DNA of 64,000 nt. Origin: Cordilura impudica. Taxonomy: Eukaryota > Arthropoda > Insecta > Diptera > Scathophagidae. The stretch lies in NCBI GenBank assembly GCA_963682025.1, contig OY821517.1, positions 23,276,620-23,340,619 on the forward strand, in the 5' to 3' direction. Positions 45,109-56,863 of this stretch are shown here, one piece after another (the first letter of the stretch is position 1; each line of letters starts with the position of its first letter). A program made the position numbers and the translations under genes. The notes beneath the pieces are model-generated. The model saw nothing but the letters and a program-made list of their open reading frames with translations, was not told the DNA's origin and searched no databases.

Positions 45109-45866
45109 TATATGTTAGCGGTTTTTCCTAAAATTTCATATGCTAAAATCAAAGAAGGCATATTTGTTGGCACTCAGATCAGGAAGCTATTGAATGATGA
45201 CAATTTTTCACAATGTTTATTTGGAGAAAGAATATGCAGCCATATGCAGAGCATCGTGGACAGTTTTCTTGGAAACAATAAGAGAGAAAACTACAGACAA
45301 ACTGTTGCTGAATTATTGAAAAATTATCACGAATTAGGTGCACGAATATCACTCAAAATGCATTTTCTTCATTCGCATTTAGATTTTATTCCGCAAAACC
45401 TAGGTGCGGTGAACGACGAACAAGGGGAGCGTGCTCACCAAGATTTAATGAAAATTTAAAGAAATTATCAGGGATATTGGCACAAAAGCATGCTGGGAGA
45501 CTATTGATGGACTCTAATATGTGAAACCGAACCAACAAAATATAAACGACGCACAGTGGCGCCATTTGAGTTTTTTCGTTGCAAAAATCATATCTTTAGA
45601 ACCGAATAACATAATTGAACATTTTAAACAGCATATGATAGATAACTGTTCAGCCTATGAAATGAGCGTAAGGGTGCTACGCTTTGTAGGTGCCTACTTA
45701 TGGGTTATCAAAATTAAAATTTGTAGAAAAATCAATTTTATGGTAACTAAAAAAAATTATTTTTACATTTTTAGATTGTTTTTATTTTTTTTCTTTAGGG
45801 TTTTATGTTTTAAATTATTACCCAACAAATTAAAAAAAAAAATACTTCTTTTTTAAATTTATTTTT

Positions 45867-47592
45867 TCAATTTCCTGTAAAATATTCATCATAATTCGTA
45901 AGAGAAGGTATATCTAAAAGACTAATCATTTCTAAACTATAATTATTTTCTAACTCTATTCGTGACTTCACATGCCGCAGCGATGAAATAAGTGGATCGG
46001 AAGATGCTGCCAACATGTTGAAGAGGTCCTCATTTTGCCTTACCCTTGATGCTTTGAATCTGTTCTGCAATCTATATTTTTTATAAAATTTGTTAAGAGA
46101 CTCCTGTGCTTCTTCAGAAAGCTCTCCAATTGGCAAAGACTGGTACTCAATTATATCTTTGCCATGCGCCAATATTTTATGTACGGTCGGGGTCAAGTTC
46201 TTCTGTGGATACATTTCTGCTAAAAGAGATGCAGTTTTCGATGCATATTCTCCATATTTTGTAGAATTGACATTTTCTTTGCAGTTTAAAACATTCAAGA
46301 TCGTTCCCAATCTTTTCACGATTTGATTGTCAATTCCAGTGATTCTAGTTACTGCCTCATCATTTTCAAAAAATCTCCTAGAAGTGTTTCCATCGTTTGA
46401 GTTACCGTATCCGTGCTTGGGACAGTCTACTTTTAGTCCAACTTGTTTAAAAAAAGCATCCTGTATTTGCTTCTTTCTGATCTTTTCCTTATCCTTTATT
46501 GATGAATTTTCATCGAAGTTTTCGTCCTCTTGTGGTAGGGTATACGCCAGTTTTAGCAAGAACTCTATACACCTTATCCTTGCGTGCAATGGTGACATTC
46601 CATATTCGTAATTCTCCTCGTTTGTAGAATCGTTTAAATTACCAAAGTTCTTCTGACTCTGTTTGCAAATCGGGCATGATAATGTTGAGGTTGTTCCTGT
46701 CAGTTCGTTTACGACTTTTCCGTCCACCATGGTCAGGTGGAACTCGTAATTGCATTCAATATATTTTCCTTCTCCAATTTGCAGCTTTGTAGGCTTAATA
46801 TTGCTTATTTGTTCTTAAATGTCCTTCACTGTGGTCCTTATGAGTTCTGCCGATTCCCTTGCAAACTGAAACATTATTGGTCGGCAAAAATGCACTGATG
46901 ACGGACGTGGATTTTTCCAGTTTTAGCCGCAAAGGAACAGATGCCATAAACATATTTCCGTCCGATATTGTAGCGTCATCGGAAGATATCCTTTGCTTAT
47001 AAACGCTTTGTCCGGATGATCCATCGCAGCCCCATTTGCTGATCAATGTCAGTTTCTCAGGAAGAATTTTCACCTCATTTTCAGGAAGACTCTCCAACAA
47101 CCGTTTTGCTGTATGGCCCATGAGATCCTGCAGATTGGCTTTCACAGAGACTTCCGTAAACTCCGTATGCAGCGGTCGTGAATTTATTTTGGCTTGCGTA
47201 ATATGCATATATCCAGGTAAAACGTTAGCCCCGTGTCGCATCAAGGATGCCCGTAGTATCTCTATTTTTCTTTGGAAAGTTGTAAGTCCATAAACAAGGC
47301 CATACTTTTTAATGTGTGCGTTTGTGGGCGTGGGAATGCTTTCCTTAATCCTTTTTAGTCGCAGTGGGCTTGCATCAGCAACAGATTTTGTAATCTGCGA
47401 CCTAACTCTTTCACTATCCTTTGTATATTTAATAGACAGTGCGTCCGATAAATGCTTCGTCGTCAAGTCATTGGAGGCATCGGCAAGTTTCCTCTTTCTT
47501 GTGAAAATTGAACACTCCGCAATACTTTTTTTTGGCCTTCCTTTTGCTCCTCTGGTTGATGTGGTGGGTTTATCTACTGCCAATATATCCAT
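45867..47592 (-). pseudogene. Transib 2 transposase
   Basis: Two frames (47592-46795 and 46730-45867) form one gene with a short frame break between them. Catalytic residues fit the RAG1/Transib set: Asp in KWGCDGSSGQS (about 47035), Asp in MVDGKVVNEL (about 46722) and Glu in LSEEAQESLNK (about 46105). Also seen are CPIC, MSPLHARIRCIEFLL, CPKHGYGNSN, NTSRRFF and TVHKILAHGKDI. The start MDILAVDKPTT is at 47592. Only the one break prevents a full frame, so it is younger than Transib 1. A possible left end CACAGTGGCGCC preceded by CGACG is at 45547-45563. No right end was found. Confidence 0.88.
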
Positions 47593-48599
47593 ACATACAT
47601 ATGGATTTAGGCTGAATTATGCAATTTTGATATTATGCTCGTGTCTAAATAAGATTTGTGCCTACCTGGACGGACCATAAGTCAATATTGTTCTTGACCA
47701 TTTGTACTCCAAAGTAATTTTTAAGTGAGGTGCGTACCTGCGAATTTCAATGAGTAGTTTTTTGTGCATCCTGTGTCTGTAACAGAATATTGGGAGTTGA
47801 CTTTGGCAGAGGCTCACAGGTAGACAACCGACTTAAAATGCAATTTTCAAACTATTAGATCAAACTACTGTCAGTCAAAACATGTAAGGGATGCACGCCA
47901 TACAATTTCTGCAACAATGTCATTTTAACCTTTTTTACCTCTAGAAGCCAAACGGGCACGTACGGGCAGATAAAACCTTTTGAATTATGTAAAGAAATAA
48001 TCAAAGAACATGTTTTGCAAATATGGCAAATATAGAAAAATATAGATTTTTTTTATTTTCCGTCAAAGTTGAAAAATAGTGAAAAAACGGATAGTTTTTA
48101 AATAGTGATTTACCAGGAGAAACACAAAGCAAACAGTTATTTTTTTTTTATCATTATACATTTAATAAATACATCAATCAATACAAACAAAAAATAAGGC
48201 GATTCGTTACCTATTTTTCATGATATTACACCTGAAATCGCAACAAATTGACTAAAAATTGTGTGTTTTTTTGAAAACCGAAAGTCGGTCAACTTTGAAC
48301 GGTTATATCTTCTAAACTAAAAATGTGATATTATTAAGAGTAGCATACTTGAAATCGTTGACTTCATTCACTTTTGAATTCTTGAGAATTCATTGATTTT
48401 TAACTAAACTAATGATTTTTTATATAAAAAACGAATAAACATTTTTTTGTATCTCGAAAACCGGATGCGATAGAGAAAAACTAATTACAGATTCGAATTC
48501 AGCTCACCAAATTAACCTTGGAAAGATATTTGGTTTCTCCAGTCCAAAACCTTGTTGGCTAGTGTTAGCAATGGAGATTATATCGCCTACATACCAAAA
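47593..48599. other. AT-rich sequence after Transib 2
   Basis: Part of this must be the 5' region of Transib 2, but I could not locate a terminal repeat. No other gene is seen. Confidence 0.4.
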
Positions 48600-48970
48600 A
48601 ACTGCCGCCAAGATCTTATTGGCCGATTAACCAACCTAGACCTCTTTTTGGCGTTTGTTCGTCTTTTTAAAACCGCTGCTTGATCTCCGGTGTTTCGTAA
48701 TGTTTCCATGTTTCATGCACCGTTGTAAAATATTCAAAAAACTCCTCTGTATTGCGGTGGAACAACGTTTCAGGATTGCGTCGTATTTGGTTAATTGTGA
48801 GCAAACGCGGCACCTATCTTGCGGAATGCTTTCTAAACCCAAATGCTTACTTAAAATTTAAATCACAGAGCTACGTAATATCCCTATGTCATCAACAATA
48901 TCACGCACTTTAACTCTCCGATCATTTCGTAAATTTAATATTGATAGTGCAGAGTTTTCATAGTACTGTC
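48600..48970 (-). pseudogene. Mos1/mauritiana-type mariner transposase fragment
   Basis: Minus-strand pieces read KVRDIVDDIGI (about 48895), ILSKHLGLESIPQDR (about 48840), a degraded SQLTKYD block and then HGNITKHRRSSSGFKK (about 48690). The last corresponds to the WIHHYTPETK region. Out-of-frame changes are frequent. The first catalytic Asp block is eroded. Confidence 0.55.
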
Positions 48971-50540
48971 CTTTGGTTTAAGTGATGTTCTTTTCCGAAA
49001 AAATAATGTTTTATGAGCACTCCAAATTCACTTTTTTCCATTTTTGCATAAATTCTCAAGGTTGTATGCTTTGAATAGCTGCCAAACACAAATTTAATAA
49101 TAGAGCTTGCTCAAAATTTGAGAATAGTCTATTTACAAATGGTAGGTAAAGATAGCAGTATTGATTTTTAAATAGCTACGAGGGAAGTTTGAAAAGTCAA
49201 CGACTAATTGGATGCGCTTTCTTATTCTGGACCATACCCATATTTATATAATATCCATAAGACACAATACGGGTCCTTTAGTTTTGTCTCTCTATTCGTC
49301 GAAAACCGGTTGAAAATGGATACCGAATATTCGGAAAATAGTTTGTTATTAAATTTAAAGAAAAATTTTTAAATAATTTTTAATATAAATACAATTATTA
49401 CCACTGTGTATTGTTACAATGTAAGCAAAAAAAAAAAATAAATAAAAAATGTTGAAAAAAATGATTAACGACTTCCGCCCGTAAACGCCTACATTATGTA
49501 AGCTACCATTAGTTATTTTTCTATTTTATGTTTGATATATTGCATTTTTTTTAAATACTGTCCATAAAATAGGTGCCTACAATAGCCAGCAAAATTATCT
49601 GTTTCCAGAGAAGTAATTCCACTTCGATGGTTTCTCTTTCAGACTGTCTTAGAAACAGAGTCTCTCGTTTTAAACTAGATAAAGTTATTGAAAAAAAATT
49701 TCTGGATCCATATCTATAAATACTTCTACACTATTTATTATATATTTATATATTTATATTTTAATATCAAGAAAGCATTTAGTTCTCGAAAGCTCCAGTT
49801 CAAGAGCAAATGATGTTGGTAACAGGTCCTTAATAATTGCTAGGTAGCGGGTGTGACTCATTTCGAAATATGTAAATACTGAGTTTTTGTTATTGTCTTC
49901 ATTTCTATAATTTAGTTTTTAAAACACATATTGTTAAAACTAATTCATGAACATTCTTTACTTCTTTTCTGTTTTTAACAAATATTTTGTCCTCTATGAA
50001 GGTTTCTGTTTCTAAGGTAGTGCTCTTGTTTGGATCTAGTTGATTTTAACATCCTTGTGTAAGCCTAGAAATATACTTGAATGCAGGTTAATAACCGCTT
50101 ACTAAAAATATGCCTTTCCTTGGCACTTAAAGCAGTGGCGACCAACACTTTTGCAAATACTTTCACAAAATATACAATATACAACACAAACTAAATGGAA
50201 AGAAAAAAGACAAATATTTTACTAAAAGGAAGCAAACTAAATTAATTGCAAATTGCTGTTATAGTTGTTGTTATAGTCACAACCACACGTACATAAACTA
50301 GCTGGAAGAGAAGAGGAAAATCACAATATTTTGACAAGTTTCATGGTCTGTCCAAATTCTGGTAGGGCAACATCTCTAATGAAGTATGTATATAAAACCA
50401 TAATCGGAAACCGGTTAATGGTTTTTTTTTATACATTTGTAAACTCAGACGGTTTTGAGTATTCGAGTAACCGGGTTTTTGTGTCGATTCAGCGGTTAAA
50501 AACATTTGAGATTTTTCTTACCTAACCGAATTTACATAAA
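48971..50540. other. AT-rich sequence with a mariner-like end
   Basis: CTACGAGGGAAGTTTGAAAA at 49177-49196 closely resembles a mariner terminal repeat (CGAGGG-TGAAAAGTC). Its orientation points right, away from the 48.6-kb fragment, so it may be from a second lost copy. Nothing else is recognised. Confidence 0.4.
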
Positions 50541-50835
50541 CTAGCAGATTCCAGCCCTCGAGCGAAAATTCTAGGAAATTTTATTTTTTCATTAAATAAA
50601 GACCCTAAAGGCATGCTAATTAATTATTGCCAATTAACAAATTAACACAAAAAAAGCAACTAATTTTTATTACAAACACATTAACAAACACACACATAGC
50701 ATTGTATAATTTTACGTATGTGTTAGTAGGAACTTTAAATACCTTTCAAATAATATCCATTTAGTCAAAATCGGGATAAAACGGTAGAACAAAACATCGG
50801 TCACAAGAAATCGCCTAGCCTATTAATATTATAGA
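50541..50835 (-). mobile_element. Helitron-like element, copy 6
   Basis: CTAG is at 50541-50544 and TATTAATATTATAGA at the right end, with A and T flanks. It is about 80 bp shorter than its relatives, with a deletion in the middle and in the stem. Confidence 0.85.
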
Positions 50836-50892
50836 TATAAGCAATTAAATTGTACATACATTACATTTCTTAAAAAAGTGTTCGAATTTAAA

Positions 50893-53114
50893 GTCTGCCC
50901 CCTAGAAATATGCGAATAGCAAAAAACTGAGAATTACAAAGTTTTGGGTCAACCAAAAAAAAAGTTGAGGTGCCTACTAAATTTTTTTTTTTCAGATTTT
51001 ACGAAAATTTCGTTCTATAGTTTAATTTTTTCGACAAGCTGTTATATGAATCGATTTCAGTGCTAAATTATCTCTTTAAAACGCTATATAACTTCAAAAT
51101 CGAATAAAAATTCGCCGAGAAATAGCAAATGCCCCAGACCACTTTTGTGTCAAGAAAAACTCGGTCGTGAAATTTGACGTAAATTTTTTCAACTTTAAGA
51201 AATTAATTAAAGCCAATACTTTTTTTGGTCACTATACCTAAGAGCACTTATATATGAATTATTGTTTTATACCCACGTTGTTAGCCTATTGCGAAATGAA
51301 AACTTTGAAAACTCCTTTTTTAAGTTTTAAAAAAGTTTCTTGAACAGAATTTCAAAAAAATGGATCTGGTACTTTAAAGTTTTGTTAAATATATGTTAGA
51401 GATTAACTGTGTGAATCTTTAAGTAAATTCCTCTGCCAGAAGTTTTTTTTACAAAGAATTTTTTTTTGCGGATTTCGAGAAAAATGAGTTATTTGTGAAG
51501 TATTCAGTAAATGTACTCTTTATAAATACTTTGTATCAAAAACTTATCAGTTTTCTACTTTTAAATGTTATATTTTATCTTAAGAGCCTAGGCGTTTTTT
51601 GAAAAAAAATAATATGACCCCATTATCCCTTTTGAACTTGGGGTCACATATGACCCCAAGTTTATAAAAGAGAATTTATTCAAAAAATTCAAATATTATG
51701 TGAGTTCTGTTGAATTTTTAAAAGCGTTACTTCCATGTTCAAAATTTGGAATAAATCGAACAACGTTAACCCATTCCCTACCGCGGCCAAACTATGGATT
51801 TTGGCATATTTAAATAATTTAATTGTTCTGGTAAACTAGATGAAACCCTTACTATGGATTGGGAAATAAAATCATACTGTACTTTACGGAAACTTACCCT
51901 AATGTGCCCCTAGGGTTAAAATGATCCAAAATTCAGCAGTATTTGCAAAATATTTGAATTTTTGCACTTAATCGTCCCATGCTAGCTTTTGGTCATATGT
52001 CCAATTTTTGGTCCAAGTCCAATTGGGTTAACGACGTCAACTTATAAAATCATCATAATCATCAAATCATAAAAATCGGTAAAATATAGCACAATTTTAT
52101 TTCCCAACCCATAGTAAGGGTTTCATCTAGTTTACTAGAACAATTAATTATTTTAAATATGCCAAAAATCAAAGTTTGGCTTCGGCAAGGAATGGGTTAA
52201 CGTTGTTCGATTAATTCCAAATTTTTAGCATGGAGACTTGCACATTTGGTTATTATATCTTAAGCGTCACATCTGAACAGCACAGCACTTGCAAAATATT
52301 TGAACTTTTTAATAAATTGCCTTTTAATAGTTTGGGATCATATGTGACCCCAAGTCCAAAAGGGATAATGTAGTCATATAGTTTATTCCCGAAATCCTAG
52401 GCTATTAAGATAAAATATAACATTTAAAAGTAGAAAACTGATAAATTTTTGATACGAAGTATTTAGAAAGTTTACATTTACTGAATATTTCTCCAAAAAC
52501 TAATTTTTCTCGAAATCCGCAAAAAAAGTTGTTGGTAAAAAAAAAATTCTAACAGAGGAATGTACCTAAAAGTTCACACACTTAATCTCTAACATATGTT
52601 TAACAAAACTTTAAAGTGCCAGATCCATTTTTTGAAATTTTGTTTAAGAAAATTTTTTAAGATTTAAAAATAGAGTTTTCAAAATTTTATCAAAAAAATT
52701 TTCCATTTTTGGTCTCATTTCGTAATAGGTTAACAACGTGGTAATAAGACAATACTTTATATCTAAATACTTATAGGTATAGAGACTAACAAAAAATTAG
52801 GGCTTTAATCAATTTGTTACAGTTGAAGAAATGTTCATCACATTTCATGACCTAGAGTTTTTTTTTTGGCACAAAAGTGGTCTTAGGCATTCGTAACTTC
52901 TTGGCGAGTTTTTATTCGATTTTGAAGGTTTATAGCTTCTTGAAAAGATAATTTAGTACTGATACCGATTCATATAGCAACTTGTCGAAAAATTAAACCA
53001 TAGAACGAAATATTTGTAAAATCAGAAAAAGGTCCATATAAACACATCTAAATTTTTTTTAATTGATCCAAAACTCAGTTTTTTTGCTATTGGCATATTT
53101 CTAGGGGGTGAGAC
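50893..53114. repeat. 2.2-kb foldback with arms of about 1 kb
   Basis: The left arm (50893 to about 51870) and right arm (about 52096-53114) are inverted copies. For example, CCCCCTAGAAATATGCGAAT on the left pairs with the complement of CTATTGGCATATTTCTAGGG on the right. The centre (GGGAAATAAAAT / ATTTTATTTCCC) pairs across a loop of about 225 bp. The left arm also holds a perfect 24-bp palindrome around GGGGTCACATATGACCCC (51640-51663). No open frame of note. It may be a foldback transposon or a MITE that has grown. Confidence 0.88.
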
Positions 53115-54240
53115 AATTTTCCATATAATGAAGGGCCACTCTAATATACACATATATATAATTTGATCTCAATTTGTTGGACTTGCTGGACTTTTTAAAG
53201 CTTATTGTTTTTAATTAGAAAAAAAAAAAATTCTTAAATATTTTGAAATTTCAGTTGTTTTCGTTACTGGGTCGAAGGATTTTGAAACCTTGATCGCTTG
53301 ATCGATTAATAAATTTTTTTTTTAAATTTGATTAACTAAAATTAAAATGAGAATAATTGACAACCCTACTTGTGACAGATTGTAATTCAATGATGATATG
53401 TTTGCACTTCGTACGCGTATAAAGTACATGTAACAACATGAAACTAATGATTAAATGTATAAGTGGTTCATATATTCATTCTTTGCGCAAAAGACCTTAT
53501 GAAGAATGTATAGAGTTTATAAATTCTTAAGTATAATGCAAACTTTTTGATGAATTTGTATTTTGTTCTGATTGAAAAAAAAAAAATATTAATTCTATGT
53601 TTTTAAAATAAGAAATATGTTAAGTTTTTAAATTAATATCAGTGTTTAAATAAATTTTAATAATTATAGGTATATACATATGACATATAATATATGAAGA
53701 TATTTATATATTGCTTACGCCGTACTTAAATACGATCAGCCCATAGAAACTTTGCAATAAAACTTCAGTTCATCAATAATATTTGGATAGGAAGGCTTGC
53801 ACTTGTTCAGAATTATTTCATTTCCAGAGTCAGATTCCATACAAATGTCCCTATGAATTTCTTTCAAAATAATGTATCTATTTTGTAAAATGCGGTTCTA
53901 ATAAAAACAGTAATTCTAGAATCGGTACCCACATAAAACATCCTTTCTTTAATTTTTCTATAGACATTAATATGAGATGAATTTAGTTAAATTTTTTTTA
54001 GTGTTTTTGGACGTAAGAAATAAATTTTACACGTAAGTAGAACCCACATAAAAACTACCCCATAAATCTATGTGTAATCACAAATATGACATATGGTCGC
54101 TATTCGTTAATACCGCTGATTTTCGAATTCTCTGATATCTGAAGAATGTAAAGCTAAAGGCGTATTTAATTTATCAGGTGATATTGAAGCCATGACGAAA
54201 AGAAACAAAAAAGTTATAGTCCGCCTAACCTACTACACAC
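53115..54240. other. AT-rich spacer
   Basis: I see no gene or repeat family. Frames are short. Confidence 0.4.
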
Positions 54241-54360
54241 TACACTACACCTTGCGTTTCGAGAGACCATCTTAGATCCAATTTTGCTTAAACTTTAGTC
54301 GATTTGATGGAGTTATGGCAGATGGGTCTGAACAAGCACCGATTTTAACCACTTTGCATT

Positions 54361-55050
54361 TTGAAGGATTATTTGCATTTTTTTCCGCAGAAAGTGCAAT
54401 TGACTCAAATAATTTTGCTGGCAGACCGGCCATATTTTGATGACAGACGAGGCCCATTTCACACATTTCACATTAATATGCAAAATTGTTGCATTTGGCG
54501 CACGGAGAATCCAGTAGTTACCATTGCTTGTCAAATATTGACTGTTTGGGACGACAATTGCTCCAAAACGATCATTGGGTCATTTTTATTCAGAGAAGGC
54601 GAAGCAATAGATGGGCAACGATATAGGTGGATGTTGGCTCATTATTTCTGCCCGAAAGTGCGTTTAAAATGTCTGGACGGTTACTGGTTTCACAAGATGG
54701 TAAATCAAACAATGCGGTTTCTGTAACATAAATTTCTTGGACATGTGATGTCAAAAAAAGCGACATTGACTGGCCACCCAGATCTCCGGATCTAACCCCC
54801 CCGGACTTCTGTTTGTGGGGTTATTTGAAAAATAAAGTGTACGCCAACAAGCCTCTGACCATTGACGAGCTCAAGGCAAATATTCGTGACGAAGTCATTA
54901 CTATAACGCCCGCGATGCATGAAAAAGTTATGGAAAATGCAGAAAAAGGGTATATTTTGTCATGGCCAATAGAGGTCATTTGCGTAATGCTGTTTTCAAA
55001 AAGTATTCCAGAGGAAATGAAAAGGATCAAGCTTAACAAAAATGAATGAA
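54361..55050 (+). pseudogene. Degenerate mariner transposase (DD41D-like group)
   Basis: LMTDEAHF lies out of frame at about 54440. Then come NCCIWRTENPVV, ILTVWDD, MLAHYFCPKVR and, after a break, DWPPRSPDLTPPDFCLWGYL with the third Asp (about 54770-54830) and KVYANKPLTIDELKANIRD. The second Asp block is damaged (YWFHKMVNQTM). It is the oldest copy of the group in the window. Ends are not visible. Confidence 0.7.
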
Positions 55051-55400
55051 AGAATGAATTTTTTTTATATAAAAAAAAAAACTAAAATAAAAAATTTTTA
55101 TTTAATGTTTTATGAATCAGACCGGTTTCTAGCGTTTCAGCCTTCATCAGTGATTGTATTAGACACTGTAATAATTGTTATGTTATAATTGATTAAATTG
55201 TTTCTATATGAAATTTTCTACTTAGGGCGGCCGTGACATTGGAACCTGCATCTATCTCACATACACTCGTACTTGCAATTTTTGGCTATGAGCTTTAACA
55301 CACTCACCTATAGTCAGGCCTACGAGCAATATGTTTAAGAATCAGTTTGATACCGTACAGCTTTTACTTCGTAATAATCTCAGCAAAAAAAAAAACAACA
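55051..55400. other. Unassigned sequence
   Basis: No coding frame or known repeat is recognised. It includes a GC-richer phrase GGGCGGCCGTGACATTGG at 55226-55243. Confidence 0.35.
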
Positions 55401-55407
55401 CTACTTG

Positions 55408-55503
55408 TGGTAGCCTACTTTTAGTCCAAATTCTTTGAAAAACGCATCCTGTATTCGGATCTTTCTGATCTTTTGCATCAAAGTGTTCTTCCTTTTGTGG
55501 AAT
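55408..55503 (-). pseudogene. Transib 3 fragment, left piece
   Basis: Nucleotide similarity to 46420-46530 of Transib 2 (CCTACTTTTAGTCCAA, GCATCCTGTATT-G-TCTTTCTGATCTTTT). The matching right piece is at 63792-64000. In Transib 2 the two matching stretches are only about 80 bp apart, so everything between belongs to insertions. Sequence further left does not match, so the copy is truncated. Confidence 0.75.
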
Positions 55504-55788
55504 GGATAATTATAATTAATAGGCAAGGCAATTTATAATGACCGTTCTATGCTTTTAGTTATCAACCGATTTTGACAAAAAATATACAATTTGAAAGCTA
55601 TTTCTTTGCAGATATGCACCATTTTTACAGATGTGCATCATCAGGTACATTTTTTTTGAGTAATAATCATTTAAAGTTGCTACTAACACATACATAAAAC
55701 ACATAAAACTAAACAATGCTGTGTGTTTGTTTATTAAATTTGTTAATGTGTTGCCCTGTGTTGAATTGTAAATTGGCTTAAATTGATT

Positions 55789-56863
55789 ATTATTTTTTAT
55801 TGTTTAATGTATGGATATCATGTTACAGAGTATAATATGTTAAAAGCAAAAGTTATGAGATACTATCTTGCGATTTTAAGATATTTCAGCATATAGATCA
55901 TAAATAAAACTTAAAAGTACAGAGATATTAAAAAAAATTTGTAAAGGAAAAAAGATATAAAAAACCCTTGCATATTATCAGGAGGTAAACTGTGCCAGAG
56001 GAACATTAAGTCAAATTTTTTGCATGACAATTGGATGGTTTACAGTAGTAAACTAAAAAGTGTCTTCTGAAAGGTGTTTGATTAAATCGTACTCAGAATT
56101 CCTGCATCTGTTTGTAAATGCAAGATTCTGAGTATCTATTACATCTTTAATGGTTTGATGTGAATATCTAATGTGAAGGTCACGAGTGCGGTATAGGCGA
56201 GGAAGTTTGTGAATTATTTTCAGAACTTTATTCTGCACCACTTGAATTTTCTTTATATGCGTTTTAGCTGCTTTACCCCAAACATTACAACCATAGAGTA
56301 GTATTGGTCTAATAACAGTTTTGTATAATATAATTTTGTTTTTGGGGTTAAGTTGTGCTTTTTTACTGAGCAATGGATATAAAGCTCTAGTGCATTTCGT
56401 TGCTTTGTCCGCAATGTGTTCGATATGCTTAGCAAATGTAAGTTTTTTATCCAGATAAACTCCAAGGTATTTCACAGAATCGCTAGGTGGGATAACATTG
56501 TTTTCGATTCGAAGTGGAATGGATGGAATACGTTTTGGAGACTTGTTGAAAGGAAACAAAATAAATTGTGTTTTATCTGAGTTAATTTTGATTTTCCACT
56601 TTTTGTAATATTTTATACATATTTGTAAGCATTTTCCAAGCTTATGAACTATTACATATTGATAGTTTACCCTTTACAGCCATACCCATATCATCGGCAT
56701 ATAGTGCTATATCAGTGCCTCTACAAGGAGCGAAATCTGATATATAAAGCGAGTACAAGGTTGGGGAAAGCACTGCCCCTTGAGGAACTCCAGCAGGAAT
56801 ATTCCTAGCGGATGATTCGGCATTGTTAATACACACTTTAAACGTTCTATTTGTTAGAAATGA
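55789..56863 (-). mobile_element. 5'-truncated jockey-like non-LTR element
   Basis: A 12-bp direct repeat CTTAAATTGATT (55777-55788 and 56864-56875) flanks the insert, and inside the Helitron the sequence continues on both sides. The right (5') edge starts inside the reverse transcriptase. The left edge is AT-rich without a clean poly(A) tract. The variable-length duplication and 5' truncation are typical of target-primed insertion. Confidence 0.85.
56053..56836 (-). pseudogene. Jockey-like ORF2, C-terminal half
   Basis: The frame at 56836-56642 has IPAGVPQGAVLSPTLYSLYI then ALYADDMGMAVKG, the palm motif with an intact YADD. A frame break near 56640 separates it from the 168-codon end (56559-56053). 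That end carries KYLGVYLDKKLTFAKHI and LLYGCNVWGKAAKTHI, the conserved C-terminal region of jockey elements. The endonuclease and RT fingers are lost by 5' truncation. Confidence 0.88.

Larger units (their letters stand above)
42740..45650 (+). pseudogene. Orphan transposon-type gene (HLDFxPQNLGAVxxEQGER family)
   Basis: The order is: a Cys-rich N-terminus (NLDKPWMPTVFCNSC at about 42850, a second pair CYFC at 42990), a Ser-rich linker, and a core KTEWRLFIDGSKYSSKALLLHNG (43428-43496). Then comes a putative 71-nt intron (GT at 43619, CAG to 43689), VLGLLTGM, PPLHIKLGPFKNFVEALDKDG (43779-43840), a mariner insertion, and ISYAKIKEGIFVGTQIRKLL. After it the frame has HSHLDFIPQNLGAVNDEQGER (45375-45430) and YQGYWHKSMLGDY. 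The family is widespread as unnamed repeat-borne proteins in animals. Its enzymatic role is not known to me. An in-frame stop precedes the intron and a deletion follows it. An opposing Transib gene abuts downstream. Confidence 0.65.
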
